From Mauremys mutica (lineage: Eukaryota > Chordata > Testudines > Geoemydidae), in assembly GCF_020497125.1 (NCBI RefSeq), contig NC_059079.1, positions 9,393,053 through 9,457,052 of the forward strand: DNA of 64,000 nt. The letters run 5' to 3'. Made by a program: the position numbers and the translations under genes. Positions 11,661-23,703 of the stretch are shown here, piece by piece (within the stretch, counting starts at the first letter, position 1; each line of letters opens with the position of its first letter). The notes beneath the pieces are model-generated. The model was not told where the DNA came from, did no database searches, and was given only the letters and a program-made list of their open reading frames with translations.

Positions 11661-11820
11661 GGGCCTGATTATCATTTACTCTAAGACCTCTTTATATTAC
11701 CCTGGCAGCCTAAAGGAGCCTTGTAGTGGCTATAAATGTAACCTACACCTACATTAACACCTCTTTACATTGCCAGAGTGATGTAGAAGGGTCTAGCTCA
11801 AAATGACAATCAGGCTCCTT
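11661..11820. mobile_element. Short inverted-repeat MITE
   Basis: The left end 'gggcctgattatcattta' is the imperfect reverse complement of the right end 'atgacaatcaggctcc'. The pairing continues inward ('acctctttatatta' against the reverse of 'ctctttacattgcc'). Such ~160-bp hairpin elements without coding capacity are non-autonomous DNA elements. No target duplication is evident. Confidence 0.45.
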
Positions 11821-12716
11821 GAGTTTACACTAGAAGCTATTTCGTGATGTATTTTAATAATTAGGCATAACCACGTGCTCTATATTGCAATAAGGTCAAT
11901 TGCAGCAGAAAGATTAAGGCTTACATTTTTTAAATCTGATTTTTTTTTACTTTATGTAAATTTAAACCCCCTTTTTAAAATAGTTTTGCCACAGACTATA
12001 TTCAACTTACTACACACTTGGCACTCAAATACCACCGTGATGACCATGGCGTAAGCTGAGTAGAAAATGTAGATGTTGTATGAAGTATAGAAATCTTGTG
12101 AATAATTCAGCAAGAGCTCAAGTGTGCTGAATCTCTGACAGAGGCACTGCAAGTATATTTGGTAAACTGCAGTTATGAAATGCATTTTTCCAGGACTTGT
12201 TATAAGTTGGTAAAACTGCTCAGGGCTGAAATGCTTTTATACACAGTTGTTTTAAAATTGTTTACAAAAAAAAAGAAAAAATCACCAAATATCCTCATGG
12301 CTATTTAAGTTACAGAAGTGGATTAAATCATTTGAGTTTGAGGCTTTATATTTTTGATATCTAACTAGTGTCCTTGCTTTTTTACAGCTCTCACTTTTTA
12401 CCTTATTAACAAAAGGTATTTTCTTTGCAAGCCAGCCACTACTTCATACAGCTTGCTTTTACAGTGAAACATTTCAAGTCTTGTGTTCCAATCCTGCACA
12501 CTTATACCCACATGAAACACCGCAGAAGGGAAGGAGCCTATTCAGCCAGGTACATTTACTTGGGTATTTGCAAGGTTGAGATCTTAATTGAGAATAATCA
12601 ATGTTGCCTCTGTGTTCTAGACTATCTTCACACCAGTAACACAATGAATGAGGAGTTCTTCATAATCAGCCGCTGTATATACATACTAACAATTTCCCCA
12701 GAATAGTTTTCCGTAG
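11821..12716. other. No supported feature
   Basis: AT-rich sequence with short homopolymer runs (T-run at 11939-11948, A-run near 12268). I see no repeat ends or coding signal. Confidence 0.35.
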
Positions 12717-13323
12717 TGTGATGACACTGGCAGAGAAGGAGTTAATAGAGACCTGGGGTGGCTTCATGGGGAGCAGCCAATAGGAGAGGGGCTGTGAGGA
12801 ACAGTCATTTGGGGCCTAGCAGGCCCATATAAAAAGGGAGCTGGGTCAAGTTCAGTTGCTGCTGGGAGCCCAGGGAATAAGGACTTTGTCTCTGGAGGGC
12901 TGAGAGAACTGTAAGCACCTTGGACAGAGCAGTGGCTGGCTCCTGAGACTGAGCAGCTGAGGCCCTGAGATAAGGATGAAGAAGGTGCTGGGGCCATGGT
13001 GAAGTGACCAGGGAAATAGAGCTGCATTGACCAAGGTTACAGAGGAGCAGCAGGAGGCTGCTATTAACAGGGTCCCTGGGCTGGGGCCTGGAGTAGTGGG
13101 TGGGCCTAGGTCCCCCCCAACTTTCCACTGGAGAAGTGGCTGGACCGTTGGGAGAAACACAGATGATGACCTAGCCGGAGGGCAGAGTCGAGAAGGGGAG
13201 CTGCAGTAGGCAGGAGCAGAGATAGAGTGCTGGTGTGCAGACCATGGATGTCAGCCTCGACCTAATCCCCAGCATGACCAAGAGGAGGCGCCAGTCTAGC
13301 GATGAGGGCTGTGCCCCGTGACA
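12717..13323 (+). mobile_element. Probable LTR (Ty3/Gypsy type), solo or truncated
   Basis: A GC-rich block of about 600 bp in AT-rich surroundings begins near 'tgtgatgacactggc' and ends near 'ccccgtgaca'. It contains 'ccaatagg' (CCAAT-like) at about 12778 and 'atataaaaaggg' (TATA-like) near 12828, followed by the R/U5-like part. The end sequence with 'ggaggcgccagtctagc' resembles LTR ends known from turtle Gypsy elements. No convincing 4-6-bp target duplication is seen and no internal coding part follows, so both limits are approximate. Overlapping short minus-strand frames here are accidental. Confidence 0.45.
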
Positions 13324-14252
13324 ACTGGCATCTTCATTATCACTTTAATAGTTCCACGCAAATCCTGCTGACAACACAACTCCAAATGTGGAAGAAAACC
13401 TGCACAAAGCAGTGAAAGAACACAGCAGAACTTGGCTGCCCTGATTGTACTTGCTCTAGAAAGCCACAGAAAGATTGTTTATAGGTCCTCTGCAACCAAC
13501 ATTATGATCATCAGGGAAGTAGGCCTGGTCCATATACCTATGTATTGTCTGCACCTGTGAGACTGACAAGACCACTGTCCCTTTGGCAAATTATTCCTTA
13601 GGCTAGCAAGAATAGAATGTCTGAGATGCAAAATAAGAGAACACATTGACTCTGACTTTGCAATGTATAAGTGTCTGTTTGGGGTGCTCTTGACACTTTC
13701 CTTGCATTAGCCAAAATTTAATCCCACAGACAGACAAACTACCACTTCAAAGGGAAAAAAAGATGGAACATGAAATATCTGTTCAATACTCAAATACATT
13801 GTTTTTCTGCATTGTCACAGCTGAAACCATTATAATGTGCTGGATCAATATTTAGTTTGCTCTTGGAAAACCTGATATTTTAGACCCATCAGTAAAAGCA
13901 GGATTGGCTTTAATCACTCAACACATTCACACTACTGCAGAAAAAAAATCTGTTTTAGATCATAGGAACAGACAAATTAAACTTCAAATGTTGAGTGTTA
14001 CCAATGTAATTCAAATGTTGCAACCTGCAGTGAATTATTCTGTGCCCCATTTAATAGTGAGAACACAAACAACTTTTACTATGGCAGCATTGAAGCAGTG
14101 CAGCGATATGACAAGCCAAGTATCTAAGGGCAGGCCGAATCTTGCATTCCTTACTTATACAAGTTAGCTCTATAGAAGTTAATATGATTACTTACGATTA
14201 CTTGGCATGAATAAGATGAGCAGGATTTGGTCCAGTATCTATATTCATCAAC
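13324..14252. other. No supported feature
   Basis: AT-rich unique sequence between the LTR and the TA-flanked transposon. No internal Gypsy coding sequence can be seen. Confidence 0.35.
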
Positions 14253-14254
14253 TA

Positions 14255-15250
14255 CTCCTGGGAAAATTCTGCACCACTGCACATGTGCAAAATTAATGAG
14301 CTGTGCATATTTTTAATTTTTTCCACAGAAACAAGCTTCTGATGGAAAGTTGATGCAGTTATGCCTTTTGCCCACCAGAAACAGAGCAGCAGGGAAGAGA
14401 AAGAGCCTGCCTTCTTCACAGTGTCTGTTGGACCAGGTCCGGAGACTGGGGCTATGGGAAGACAGACAGTGTGGGGCTGTGGGGGGGAGGGGTCACATAG
14501 GGGCTAGTGGAGAAAGACAGACTGGGGCAGGGGCTGAATGGGAGTGGAGACACAGGGCCACAGTGGGAGGGAGGTGCATGGCCACATGGGTTGGGGGGTG
14601 GCGGAGTGGGGGCACAGAGACACATGGGAACAAGGGAGTGGTGCAGGGCCATATGGGGATGGGGCAGTGGGTGTCTGAGTGCAGGTGGAAGGACAGATGG
14701 ACAGGGGGTGCAAGGACACATGGGGATATAGAGACATGGGAACAGGGGCAGATGTGCCTGACTGAATGGGAGATGCTAGGGGTCAGACAGGGTCTGCATG
14801 GGGGAAGCTCCCTAAGAATCCTTCCCCACTCCCCCCAAAAAACCTGTTCCATATTTTTCCCACCCATACCCAACAACACTCCAAGCTCACACACAGGTTC
14901 CTTCCCAGCTATTCCCTCCCTCTCCCTCAGCTCCTGACTCGCTCAAGCCTTTGCGCTGCTTCTGAGGGGCATGGGAAATACGGTTCTGTATTCTAGTTTA
15001 AATGAATTATTACTCAGAGTTCTGTATTAATATGCCTAGTAAGTAATTTATTTGTCAAAAAACATTTCCTGAATCTTTTTGCTGTCTGTATTGTTACAGA
15101 CATACTTGCTGACAGGTATTTTGAAATAAATGACCAAAAATAATGGAAACTGGTGTGATTATATTGTGTTATTTTGGCAAATAAAATATGCAGAATTTGA
15201 CAATATTGTGCACAGAATTTAATTTCTTTAGCACAGAATTCTCCCAGGAG
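14255..15250. mobile_element. TA-flanked non-autonomous DNA transposon with G-rich centre
   Basis: Terminal inverted repeats CTCCTGGGAAAATTCTG (14255-14271) and CAGAATTCTCCCAGGAG (15234-15250) face each other and are flanked by TA dinucleotides (14253-14254, 15251-15252). That points to a Tc1/mariner/pogo-type target. The outer ~150 bp on the left and ~250 bp on the right are AT-rich. The centre (14440-14760) is strikingly G-rich on the plus strand, with a degenerate short motif such as 'gacacatgggga' repeated. Long frames over the centre (a 195-codon one on plus, several on minus) follow from its skewed composition and are not transposase. Confidence 0.65.
14440..14760 (+). repeat. Degenerate G-rich tandem repeat inside the transposon
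   Basis: About 320 bp built from imperfect 'gacacatggg(g/a)', 'gtggggg' and 'ggagtggag' motifs with almost no C on the plus strand in places. The unit is too degenerate to fix a period by eye. It has many G-runs of three or more. Confidence 0.5.
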
Positions 15251-15258
15251 TAATCTAT

Positions 15259-15555
15259 GGGCTTGTACACACAACCATTTATGTTGGTATAATTTACATC
15301 ACTCAAGGGTGTGAATAAGCCACTCCCTCAGCGACGTAAATTGCACCAACCTAAACACCACGGTGCACAGCACTATGTCAGTGGGAGAGCTTCTTCCACC
15401 GCCATAACTACCACCTCTCATGGAGGTGGTTTTATTATGCCAATGGGAGAACTCTTGCCCATCTGCATAGAGCATTTTCACCAGATGCACTACAGCGGTG
15501 CAGCTGCATCAGTGCAGTTCTGCCACTGTAATGCTTCAGATGTGGACTAGCCCTA
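15259..15555. mobile_element. Inverted-repeat MITE (gggcttgt...actagccc family)
   Basis: It starts 'gggcttgtacacacaacc' and ends 'gcttcagatgtggactagccc'. Inside is a mirrored structure: 'gtcagtgggagagcttc' opposes 'gccaatgggagaactctt' around 'ccacctctcatggaggtgg'. This is the layout of a widespread turtle hairpin element whose copies have 'gcttgtctacact' ends. Target duplication is not clear. It lies 8 bp from the preceding TA-flanked element. Confidence 0.5.
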
Positions 15556-17162
15556 CCAATCCTATCCTGCTCCCATTTAATTTGGTGGCAAAACTCTCAT
15601 TGACTTCAGTGGGTGCAGGATCATCCACTGAAGTCCCTCACATAGACCCTAGGCAGCTTGCAAAAAAAAATTCCAGCTGTTATCTGCATACGCTCTTTTC
15701 TTTTGCATTCTCAGGAGTTTGGAGCACAAAAATCCTATTACAAGAAATACGGTTGTAAATCACTCGCTGTCTAAAATTAAAGTCGTGGAGCATGAGGCAG
15801 CATTAGTATAAGTGAAAGAATCAACAAGTTAAGAAAGGTTAATAAAAACCCTTGTAAACTTACCCAAAAAAATCTGATAGGGATATAAAAGCAGCACATA
15901 AAATACAGAAAGACATAATGTCTGCCGGAATCTAGACACAAATATATTTAGGATTGGTTCTACTTTGTTTGTTTTAGTTCCGCTATAATGCCCAGATTTG
16001 CCTGGAGCTGATTCTCACTGCTACTGAAAGGAAACAAAGTTTAACATATCAACTGAAGATTGGATTTCCATGGATCTCTCTGACCAAGCAAAATTGTCTG
16101 ATTTAAAAAATTCTTGACATCACTAACATCCTCTCTAGAGGCACAAACACCTTGGTTAGGCTGAATTATCAAAAGCGGATAATCCTGCAAAAATATTTAG
16201 CAAGATTATTAGACCTTGCATATTAACTAAGGGGAAATAACCATCTCCTTAAGCCCAATGTAAAGTATTTCTCAAATGTAGTAAAAAGACAATGGAACCT
16301 TTTATCACTATTTGTTTCCTATTCCTGTCACCAAACTTTCTCCATTCACCTTACCAGCCTCCATTAGGACCTGATCCAATATCCACTGAAGTTAATGGGA
16401 GTCAGAGCTTTAGTGACCTGGCAAAATGCCATGGGGACAGACAGGTCTTTGGCACATGCCTTTGACAGAGTGCTCCAGGTTCAGGTACGTCTTCTCCTCC
16501 TCCTGTACGTCCTCAGGGTGGAGAGACGAGGACAGGCTGCATTGACTTATTGCAAAACACTTTAAGACCCAGTGAAAACAAAGTAAGAGAAAATCATATC
16601 AAACAGAAAACAGACAGTATGAAATCAGATCCAGCCTGACACTGGATAACAGCTTAACCAGATAAAGTACTATTTTATTATTAGATTAAGGTGATTTCAG
16701 CAGGTATTCACTTGGATCTTGGGGCTCAGATGTTCATGGCACGTTCCATCAGGTCTTTTCCCTTTCTCTCTTGCTTCTTTTCAGTGTTCCAGCATCTCCC
16801 TGGCATACACTGAATCAGACAACCTCCCTCTGGTGTACAATTATTTTGCTTCTGGACCCCCAAAGTAGCAAGGGGTTAAGTCTTAACTTGCTCATTACTA
16901 TACCAGGCAGGAAGACATCCTTTGTAATAATATTTTTGACAGTAAGGTTAGCACTTACCACAGATGGTGTCCTCTTTCTGGCTGCAAACTTCTAGTAAGT
17001 TCTTATTTTATTCCAAGACATAGAGACCTGTTCAGACTTATGTAATAACATCTAAAGGGCCATATGGGTATATACATTCATCTACCATCCCCACCCCATG
17101 GCTTCTTTCCATACTGACAGAGCCTATTAACATGTAAATCTTCCTTATCCTGAGCTCTGCAG
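15556..17162. other. No supported feature
   Basis: AT-rich sequence. Scraps such as 'ctcattgacttcagtggg' (~15597) and 'cctgatccaatatccactgaag' split over ~16371 recall common hairpin MITEs, but no bounded copy is visible. Confidence 0.35.
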
Positions 17163-17201
17163 TGTTGTTGTAGCCATGTTGGTCTCAGGATATTAGAGAG
17201 A
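17163..17201 (-). repeat. Penelope-like terminal-repeat scrap
   Basis: 'tgttgttgtagccatgttgg' followed by 'tctcaggatattagagag' matches the end of the same terminal repeat found at 18411-18558 ('tatcctgggaccaac' and 'acagctacaacaccac' read in reverse). Only the end is left. Confidence 0.45.
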
Positions 17202-17559
17202 TTATCTATTATCCCAACCTGACATGTGAATCTTTCAAAACAATTTAACATTCCTTTTCCTCACCCTGAAGGTGACTGTTTTCCCCAGCCAAGGAGCCTT
17301 TTAAATGCTAATTAGGCATTCAAAGTCTTGGCTTAAAGTGTTAAACGTGAAGTCATTTATCTCTCTCAATTTTTAAAAAAGGGACCAAACTTTGTTAATT
17401 CCAATCTGTCAATAGCCAAGGATGGTATCCCTATAGTCACAGGCAGGATGCACCATGGCATAGTGATAGAAAGGTTTTATCAGCACTTGTTTGGGAAGAA
17501 CTGTATAATTCACTCATGGTTACATTGCTCGTGAGTAAATAGTCATCCTGGTTAGATTT

Positions 17560-17930
17560 GTGTACCAACCAACACCCACAAATGCTTATATAACAATATT
17601 GGAGCAGGGAAGAGGGTCATTCCAAATGAATGATGATAAAACCTTTATGCCACACCAAATCACATATTTGGTAGATGCTAGGGATGAAATTCCATTGGAC
17701 TCCAATAAGGCTAAGCTATTATCCTATATATTTACTATATGTGCAGGGGCAGACACGTGCATGCAACGTGCATATGCTGAGTTTAAGAATTTTGTTAGGC
17801 AGTACTCGTTTAATCAGTGGATTAAAGTACGTTTCTGATACAGCTTCAAAGAAAATGATTATATCTACACTTCAAACTACAAGATATGCTAGGAGCTTCT
17901 GTTATACTGTACAAGTTGACAGGTTTTAAT
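17560..17930 (+). pseudogene. Possible Ty3/Gypsy reverse-transcriptase scrap
   Basis: A frame gives KTFMPHQITYLVDARDEIPL, recalling the KCxFxxxxxxYLGHxIDxxGI block. After a frameshift, SLRILLGSTRLISGLKYVS recalls the ELRSFLGLxNYYxKFIPN block that follows it in Gypsy RT. Both are in the expected order and distance, but similarity is weak and catalytic motifs are absent. It could be chance. Confidence 0.3.
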
Positions 17931-18410
17931 TTAAGTAATGGCAAACAAACAGAGTACTCAGCCATAAAGCCTTCAGAAACCCTTCTTTAGGCTTCAGAGA
18001 GTTATACTGCAGTACAAAAAGCCTTGGACAGCAAAAGAGTGGCTGAATAAAGACAATGTCATCAGTCTCTTATTGATCAACAAAAGGTTCAAAGATGTCA
18101 GACAGTGTATGAAGGTACCAGGAAAACTAATGTATATTCTGTCAGATGAGCCAGTCTATTCAGTTATGCTGCCCATTAAAAGTTCGTTTTAGAATTCTTT
18201 TAGCCCGGTATCCTCCTTGATAAATATGATGATCCATACATTGTTGTTGAAAATCCTCCTCGTGTTATTCACCATTAGGATGGGGATGCTTACAGCTGAA
18301 TCCACTAGCTAGATAGGGATTCTAGCTCTTGCTAGAAGCCCTCTGGGATATTTGGGTGTTTTAGAGTGTTAACTAGATGCTATTCTGCAAGACTGTCAGT
18401 CTATCACTTT

Positions 18411-18558
18411 AGAGAGACAAGATGGGTGAGGTAATATCTTTTATTGGACCAGCTTGTCTCTCTCACCAACAGAAGCTGGTCCAATAAAATATATTACTTC
18501 ACCCACCTTGTCTCTTTAATATCCTGGGACCAACACAGCTACAACACCACCGTACACG
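18411..18558. mobile_element. Short head-to-head Penelope-like repeat, 12-bp duplication
   Basis: The left arm (minus orientation: 'agagagacaagatgggtgag' then 'ataatatctttt'-like sequence) and the right arm (ending 'cagctacaacaccac') are inverted copies of one terminal repeat. A perfect 12-bp direct repeat GTCTATCACTTT flanks them at 18399-18410 and 18559-18570. The related copy at 40326 shows that full repeats of this type carry a hammerhead-like segment. Here both arms stop before that segment, so it was lost or never copied. Confidence 0.65.
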
Positions 18559-18570
18559 GTCTATCACTTT

Positions 18571-20189
18571 GTTATAGCACACAGTTTGAAGTAGATGCCA
18601 TCTTAATGATGTGATGGCATCTTTTCAAGCCATATACTCTAATACACAAAGTAATACACACACACAGAGTATAATTTTGCATCAATATTGAGAGTATACC
18701 TAAAACAGATTTGTTACTTATTACACAAAATAAGACCAGCCTGGAAGCTGTTATGCACACTCGTCTTTGACACGGAGGAGTTAATTCCCCATCAGAACTG
18801 AATATCTCATGGTGGAGCCCACAACTGCAGAGATTACTAATTAATAACTAATTAATTCATAGTTTTAGTCAATTCAGATTAGGAGAACCAGTTGGCCTCT
18901 GTCTCAGGCAAATGCTGCACAATAGCAAAGCCCATTAGAACAGCCAGTTTCAAAGCAAACATGTTTTCCTTTTGAGGAAATAAATTAATCTGCCACTTGC
19001 AATTCTACTCGGTTTGTGCGTTAGAAATAGAATCAGTCTCTCTTTGCTGCAGCCTCTGCCCAGCAGTTAACCTGCCTCACTGTGCTCACATTCATCACAA
19101 CAACTTGAGATGCATAACTCCGGTCATGGTCCATTATGTAGTCATTAGTGCCTGCAACGATGGGGACTATTGCTAAAGCAGCTATCACAACAAAACCCTG
19201 TGCTGTGATGCTATCGTAAGCCTAGCATACCTGCTGAGATACGGGTATTGCAGAATGTGAGGAAATGCCAGCTTATGGCTCTGACCTTGGAAGAGCTGCT
19301 CTGGTTCTGTTCCCAGAGCCACCTGACAAGTCTGGAATCACAGCTGCAAAGCAGGGAGTTTTGAAAGTCTCCAAGCACCAGGTGAGGCGATTGTCCTTTG
19401 ACACTGCTAGCTTCTAAAAATAGAAAGCCAGAAGGATGATTTCGGCATGACCTTGCTCACTGAGCCGCTGGGAGCCTATAGCGCAACAAGAATGGCTCTC
19501 ACTACAGGGATGCTAGAATATTTCATGGCTTGTCAGTACCTCGATATAAACTGGGGGAGTGATAAAAGACAAAGGAAAGTAGCATGAAGATTGGAAAAGA
19601 ACAGACGTCGTCTGCTTCGGCTTTACAGATAACTTATTTTAAAAACCCCAAAACGCATCTTCCCTATTATATTGTTAAGGGCGGCCAGAAAAGTGGTCCC
19701 TATGCAGGCAAGTTGGAATATGAACTTTGCCATCACAGCCTTCGTGCCCCTCCAAGGAACAGGCACCTCCGATGGAAATATGTTACAGGTTAGAAATTAA
19801 TGAGCTGTATTTAATTGACAAAGAATTAGCAAAATTCTAACAAGTTGACCAAAAAATGAGCCACATAGGAGAGGAGGATGTAACCCTTGAGCCAGTGACA
19901 CTGGTTTCTACATATGCACAGATGTAGACTCCACCACTGCACAACTCTACAGCCATCACGCAGTGCATTAAGGGCTGAGCGATCTCCGTTCAGCACCCCT
20001 GTCAGGACTGGCCAAACCCCAGCTTCCTTACAGAGTGAAAGCAGCCAAAGTATTGCTGCCTTTACCTTTCAAGTGGTATTTTGCATGGCCTTCCGCTCCT
20101 GAGCAGTTTCATTCCAACTTGAACATACAATGTGATGCCAGAAGAGTACCACAAGATTATCAGGATCCTGGAGTTGTTTCTGTGGTTTA
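18571..20189. other. No supported feature
   Basis: Unique-looking AT-rich sequence with no recognisable repeat ends, RNA gene or coding exon. Confidence 0.35.
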
Positions 20190-20316
20190 TAGGGTTGCCA
20201 AACGCTCCAGGATTGTCCTGGCATCTCCATGAATTAAAGATTAATTTTTAATTAAAGATTATGTCATGTGATGAAGCCTCCAGGAATTCATCCAATCAGA
20301 ACTGGCGACACTAGCA
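20190..20316. mobile_element. Small hAT-like MITE (TAGGGTTGCCA ends)
   Basis: The left end 'tagggttgccaaacgctcc' opposes a right end 'aactggcgacactagca'. The interior has the mirrored 'attaaagattaatttttaat' core typical of this turtle element. An imperfect 8-bp direct repeat GTGGTTTA / CTGGTTTA (20182-20189, 20317-20324) fits an hAT target duplication. The left end matches that of the larger element at 50187. Confidence 0.55.
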
Positions 20317-20585
20317 CTGGTTTACAGTTACTGTTAAGTGTGTAAGCATGAGGAACTGCACTGATCTGAAAGCCGTAATAAGAGAACATCTTAAAAGCCA
20401 CACCCATAATAGATTTGAATGAAAAGTATTGAAAGCCTTTGTATGAGAACAGTTGCAACCAACAATCTAAGGGTCAGATTAGTTGTTCAATGATGGTGCA
20501 TGCTCTGCTCTTACTTGGGTGTAACCCATTGAGTTATGATTAAAGTGTAGGTGAATAAGCATTGACAATACACCAAGGAAATAGG

Positions 20586-20810
20586 AAGGATGGTCCAGTG
20601 TTTAGAGCACTAGCCTAAGACCTAAGAGATCTGGATTTAAGTCCCTCCTCTGCCACAGACTTCCCTGTGTGGTCTTGGGAAAATCACTTATGTCTATTTT
20701 ATAGATGAGGAACTGAGGCACTGAATGGATAAAAGCACTTCCCTAGCTTACAGGGGCATTGAGGATAAATACATTAAAGACTGTGAGATGCTCATATACT
20801 ATGGTAATAT
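20586..20810 (+). repeat. MIR-like CORE-SINE
   Basis: Ordered blocks: 'ggtccagtgtttagagcact' (tRNA-like head), 'gatctggatttaagtccc', 'tctgccacagactt', 'ctgtgtggtcttgggaaaat', 'gaggaactgaggca'. The last piece is in an orientation that suggests internal rearrangement. Confidence 0.65.
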
Positions 20811-21284
20811 GGTCCACATTAGATAGATAACATCACCTCAAGCAAAATACAGCTTGCCTACAAAGCAAAATATAGTACTTTTAGGCAACAGTTTGTCACC
20901 AATAATTTTCAAACAAATGATGTTCAATAGTCCTGAAAGATGGTCCCAAGCCAAAGCTTTACATCTTAGGAAAGTTTCAGTCTTGATCACGAGCCAAATT
21001 GGATCCTATCTTCATAATCGGTCAAATCAAAATCTTAGCTGTAAACATGTCCAAAGTTCGGGAAGGTTCAAGTCTTGCTACCAATGATTTGGACCCACCG
21101 TTTCAATCCCCTGCTGTTTTAAGACAGAACTAACAAACATGTCACACACTTGAAATCTACGGAGCGGCAAGAGTTGGGCTTTGTCACATACAAAAAGAAG
21201 GGGAAATAGCTGCAATCAAGGAAAAAGAGCTGGTGACTCAAAGTGTAGAAGCAGAAGTAAACAGAGGAGCAGATCGTTTCATAG

Positions 21285-21418
21285 GGCATTGTCTACACAG
21301 CCAAAACAAGGGGCAGCAAATCTCAGAGCCCGGTCTGCAGACTTAGGCTCGTGCTATGGCACTAGAAATAGCTGTATAGGCTTTGGACTCAGGCTGAAGC
21401 TTGATGTTGGCTAATGAG
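21285..21418. mobile_element. Truncated hairpin MITE (tgtctacac family)
   Basis: 'cattgtctacacagccaaaa', then 'agagcccggtctgcagac' and 'ttaggctcgtgctatggc', resemble one arm of the element at 33747 ('tgtctacactgcaattaaac', 'cggagcccgggcta'). The other end cannot be placed. Confidence 0.4.
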
Positions 21419-22960
21419 CATATAGATTAGAGGGTTCTGAAAATGAAAGGCAGATTGGCATAAAAGCAATTCCACATTTCTTACTGTTATGGATTGGTTT
21501 ACACCTGGTTGAAGCTGATGTGCACAACAGCTGCCTTTCATTCAGGGTCAATGTAAAATGCAATTAAGCTCCTATATAGAATATATAGCTGACACGTGCC
21601 TGCATTTTGGATGGTGGCTGCTATTGTACCAATACCCAAGACAAAGGCAGATATTGGTGGAGGGGTTTGGCAGGATAGCGTTGGGTGAAAGTTTGCGTGC
21701 CTGTGAAAGACAGAAAAACTCAGTGCAGGAGCAGGAAAAACCACCAAGGACACAACCAAAGCAAGCACCAGGAGAGCGGCCCTAAAAAAAGTTGAGAGAG
21801 GTTTTTGTGGCCAAGAACTGACCGAAAGAGGCTTGGAACTTTGAGCAGAGAAACTCCTGTTATTTAATTCCTGCTCTTTTTAAGGAAACAGGACTTTGTA
21901 TATAAACACAATTGCATCAAAGAAAAAAACAGACTCCATCATCCCTTTCTCCTCCTAACTGAAACAACATTCGTTTATACTGCTCTATACACTATGCACT
22001 GAAATGTAAGTACAATATTTATATTCCAACTGATTTATTTTATTCATTACATGGTAAAAATAAGAAAGTCAGCAATGTTTCAGTAACAGTGTGCTGTGTC
22101 ACTTTGTATTTTTATGTCCGATTTTGTAAGCAAGTAGTTTTTAAGTGAGGTGAAACTTGAGGATACGAAAGAGAAATCAGACTCATGAAAATAGTCTGGA
22201 AAGGTAGAGAGCTACCATTCTAGACAACTCCTGCAGCACCCCTCTGAATATCTTTGCTAGCAGTGGCCCTTCTACCATTTTCTGTCCAACATCTGTGATG
22301 TGACCTACCATCCAACCACCCCCTTAAATCAGGCACCTCTCAGATACTCACTTCTCAGATTCCCTCTTCCAGGGCATGAGGTCATGCACTGTGACCCTCT
22401 ATCAGTACCCAGTCCCTTTTCCCAGCAGCATACCCCGTTACTATGCTCCCTCCTCTCCACAAAAAGATTCATCTCCTGCTCAGGTCTTCACAGGACTAAG
22501 CACTTGTGACTCCTGTTAAAGTCAACAGGAGTTGAAGGTGCTTGGCCCTTCACAGGATTGGAAGCCACAGTTCTTCATCACTATTCAGATGCCAAATTGC
22601 AACAACTGTGTGGAAAACTTTTGGCATCTCTGAACATCAGAGAAGAGGGAGAAAAGCCCTAATTTGAAGGACTGAGTGAAAAGAACAAAAGGAAGAGGAA
22701 ATTAAAGCGAATCTTGTGCCACAGAGCTAGCACGGACCACTAGACCAATGCCAGAGCATAGCCCTGCTGCACGGAAGCTGGCTGCTCTCTTTCATTCTGA
22801 TCACTAATAGAATGTAACTACATGTGCTGCTGAAAGAAGAAGGAACAAAGAAACTGAATAAAAGGTGTGTGTGTAACTTCATTTAACTTTGGTGTGCTCT
22901 GAACTTAAATATTGTCATAACCATGGAATTCATTTCCACCGGTCCCCCAATCAATTACAT
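21419..22960. other. No supported feature
   Basis: AT-rich unique DNA. A short inverted scrap at about 22505-22535 ('actcctgttaaagtcaacagg') recalls a common MITE. No bounded element or coding region is visible. Confidence 0.35.
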
Positions 22961-23460
22961 AGTAAATCCTTGTCGTGGTGGAGCAGCTTGAGTGTCTCAA
23001 TGACCCCAAGAGCGATGCTGCCTGGAGTCATGTACTCCCTTAGGGTCACCCATGGCAGAACATCAAGGGCAAGGACCCAGACAAAGTGTGATCCAAGAAG
23101 TCCCTAACAGCAGAGCAGATGGAGGATAACTGCACAGTGGAGGTGATACTGTTGTGTAATGTTACAACGGCTGTGAAGGTGGATGAAGGCTGCAGCAAAT
23201 AGAGGATTTCCAATCATCATGGTGGCCATGCCATTGGTTTCAAGTCCGCTATCTGTCAAAGGTAGTGTGGTGACTGTTGTGCACCAGTCTTCCCACTTTA
23301 AAAGAAGTCCCGCACAGGCATCTTCCAGTTTTGGGGAAAATAACATTTTGTGGTTCAAGGATTGGCCTTATTAGCCACCTGAGGACCCATAACTCCCATG
23401 GAAGATGATCACACTCAGTAACAAGTGATCGCCCATCATCATCAAATCCAAATAATCTTC
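22961..23460 (+). repeat. Possible old LINE 3' fragment, class uncertain
   Basis: The block starting 'tccttgtcgtggtggagcag' and ending 'agtgatcgcccatcatcatc' ends in a short ATC-type run, as the 3' tails of RTE-like LINEs do. 'ggaagatgatcacactcag' just before the tail is a pattern I associate with turtle interspersed repeats. No coding frame is preserved. The class is a guess. Confidence 0.3.
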
Positions 23461-23703
23461 AGTTATAAATCTGGATATAACTGAGAGAGGGGCTCTATCA
23501 GCCTTTATATGTGACATGGTTCAGTTTTCTTTCATTTATAGATTTGTCTAGTTGAAAAAGTTTGCTTTTGTTGAGGGGGAAGAAAATTGGTTGGTTACTA
23601 TTGTCACATAGCCTGGGAAATTTTCTCCTTGCCTACTTGCCCCAGGCAAGTAGTTTTTTGGATGGATGAGTAAAATATCATTAGCTTTTTCATTATCACC
23701 ATA

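Noticed and set aside
12805..13160. Several Ser/Pro/Leu-rich frames of ~100 codons on minus
   Set aside because: They lie antisense within a probable LTR, with no recognisable domain and no splice context.
14350..14937. 195-codon plus-strand open frame
   Set aside because: It covers the G-rich low-complexity centre of a TA-flanked transposon, has no domain, and is matched by long frames on the opposite strand.
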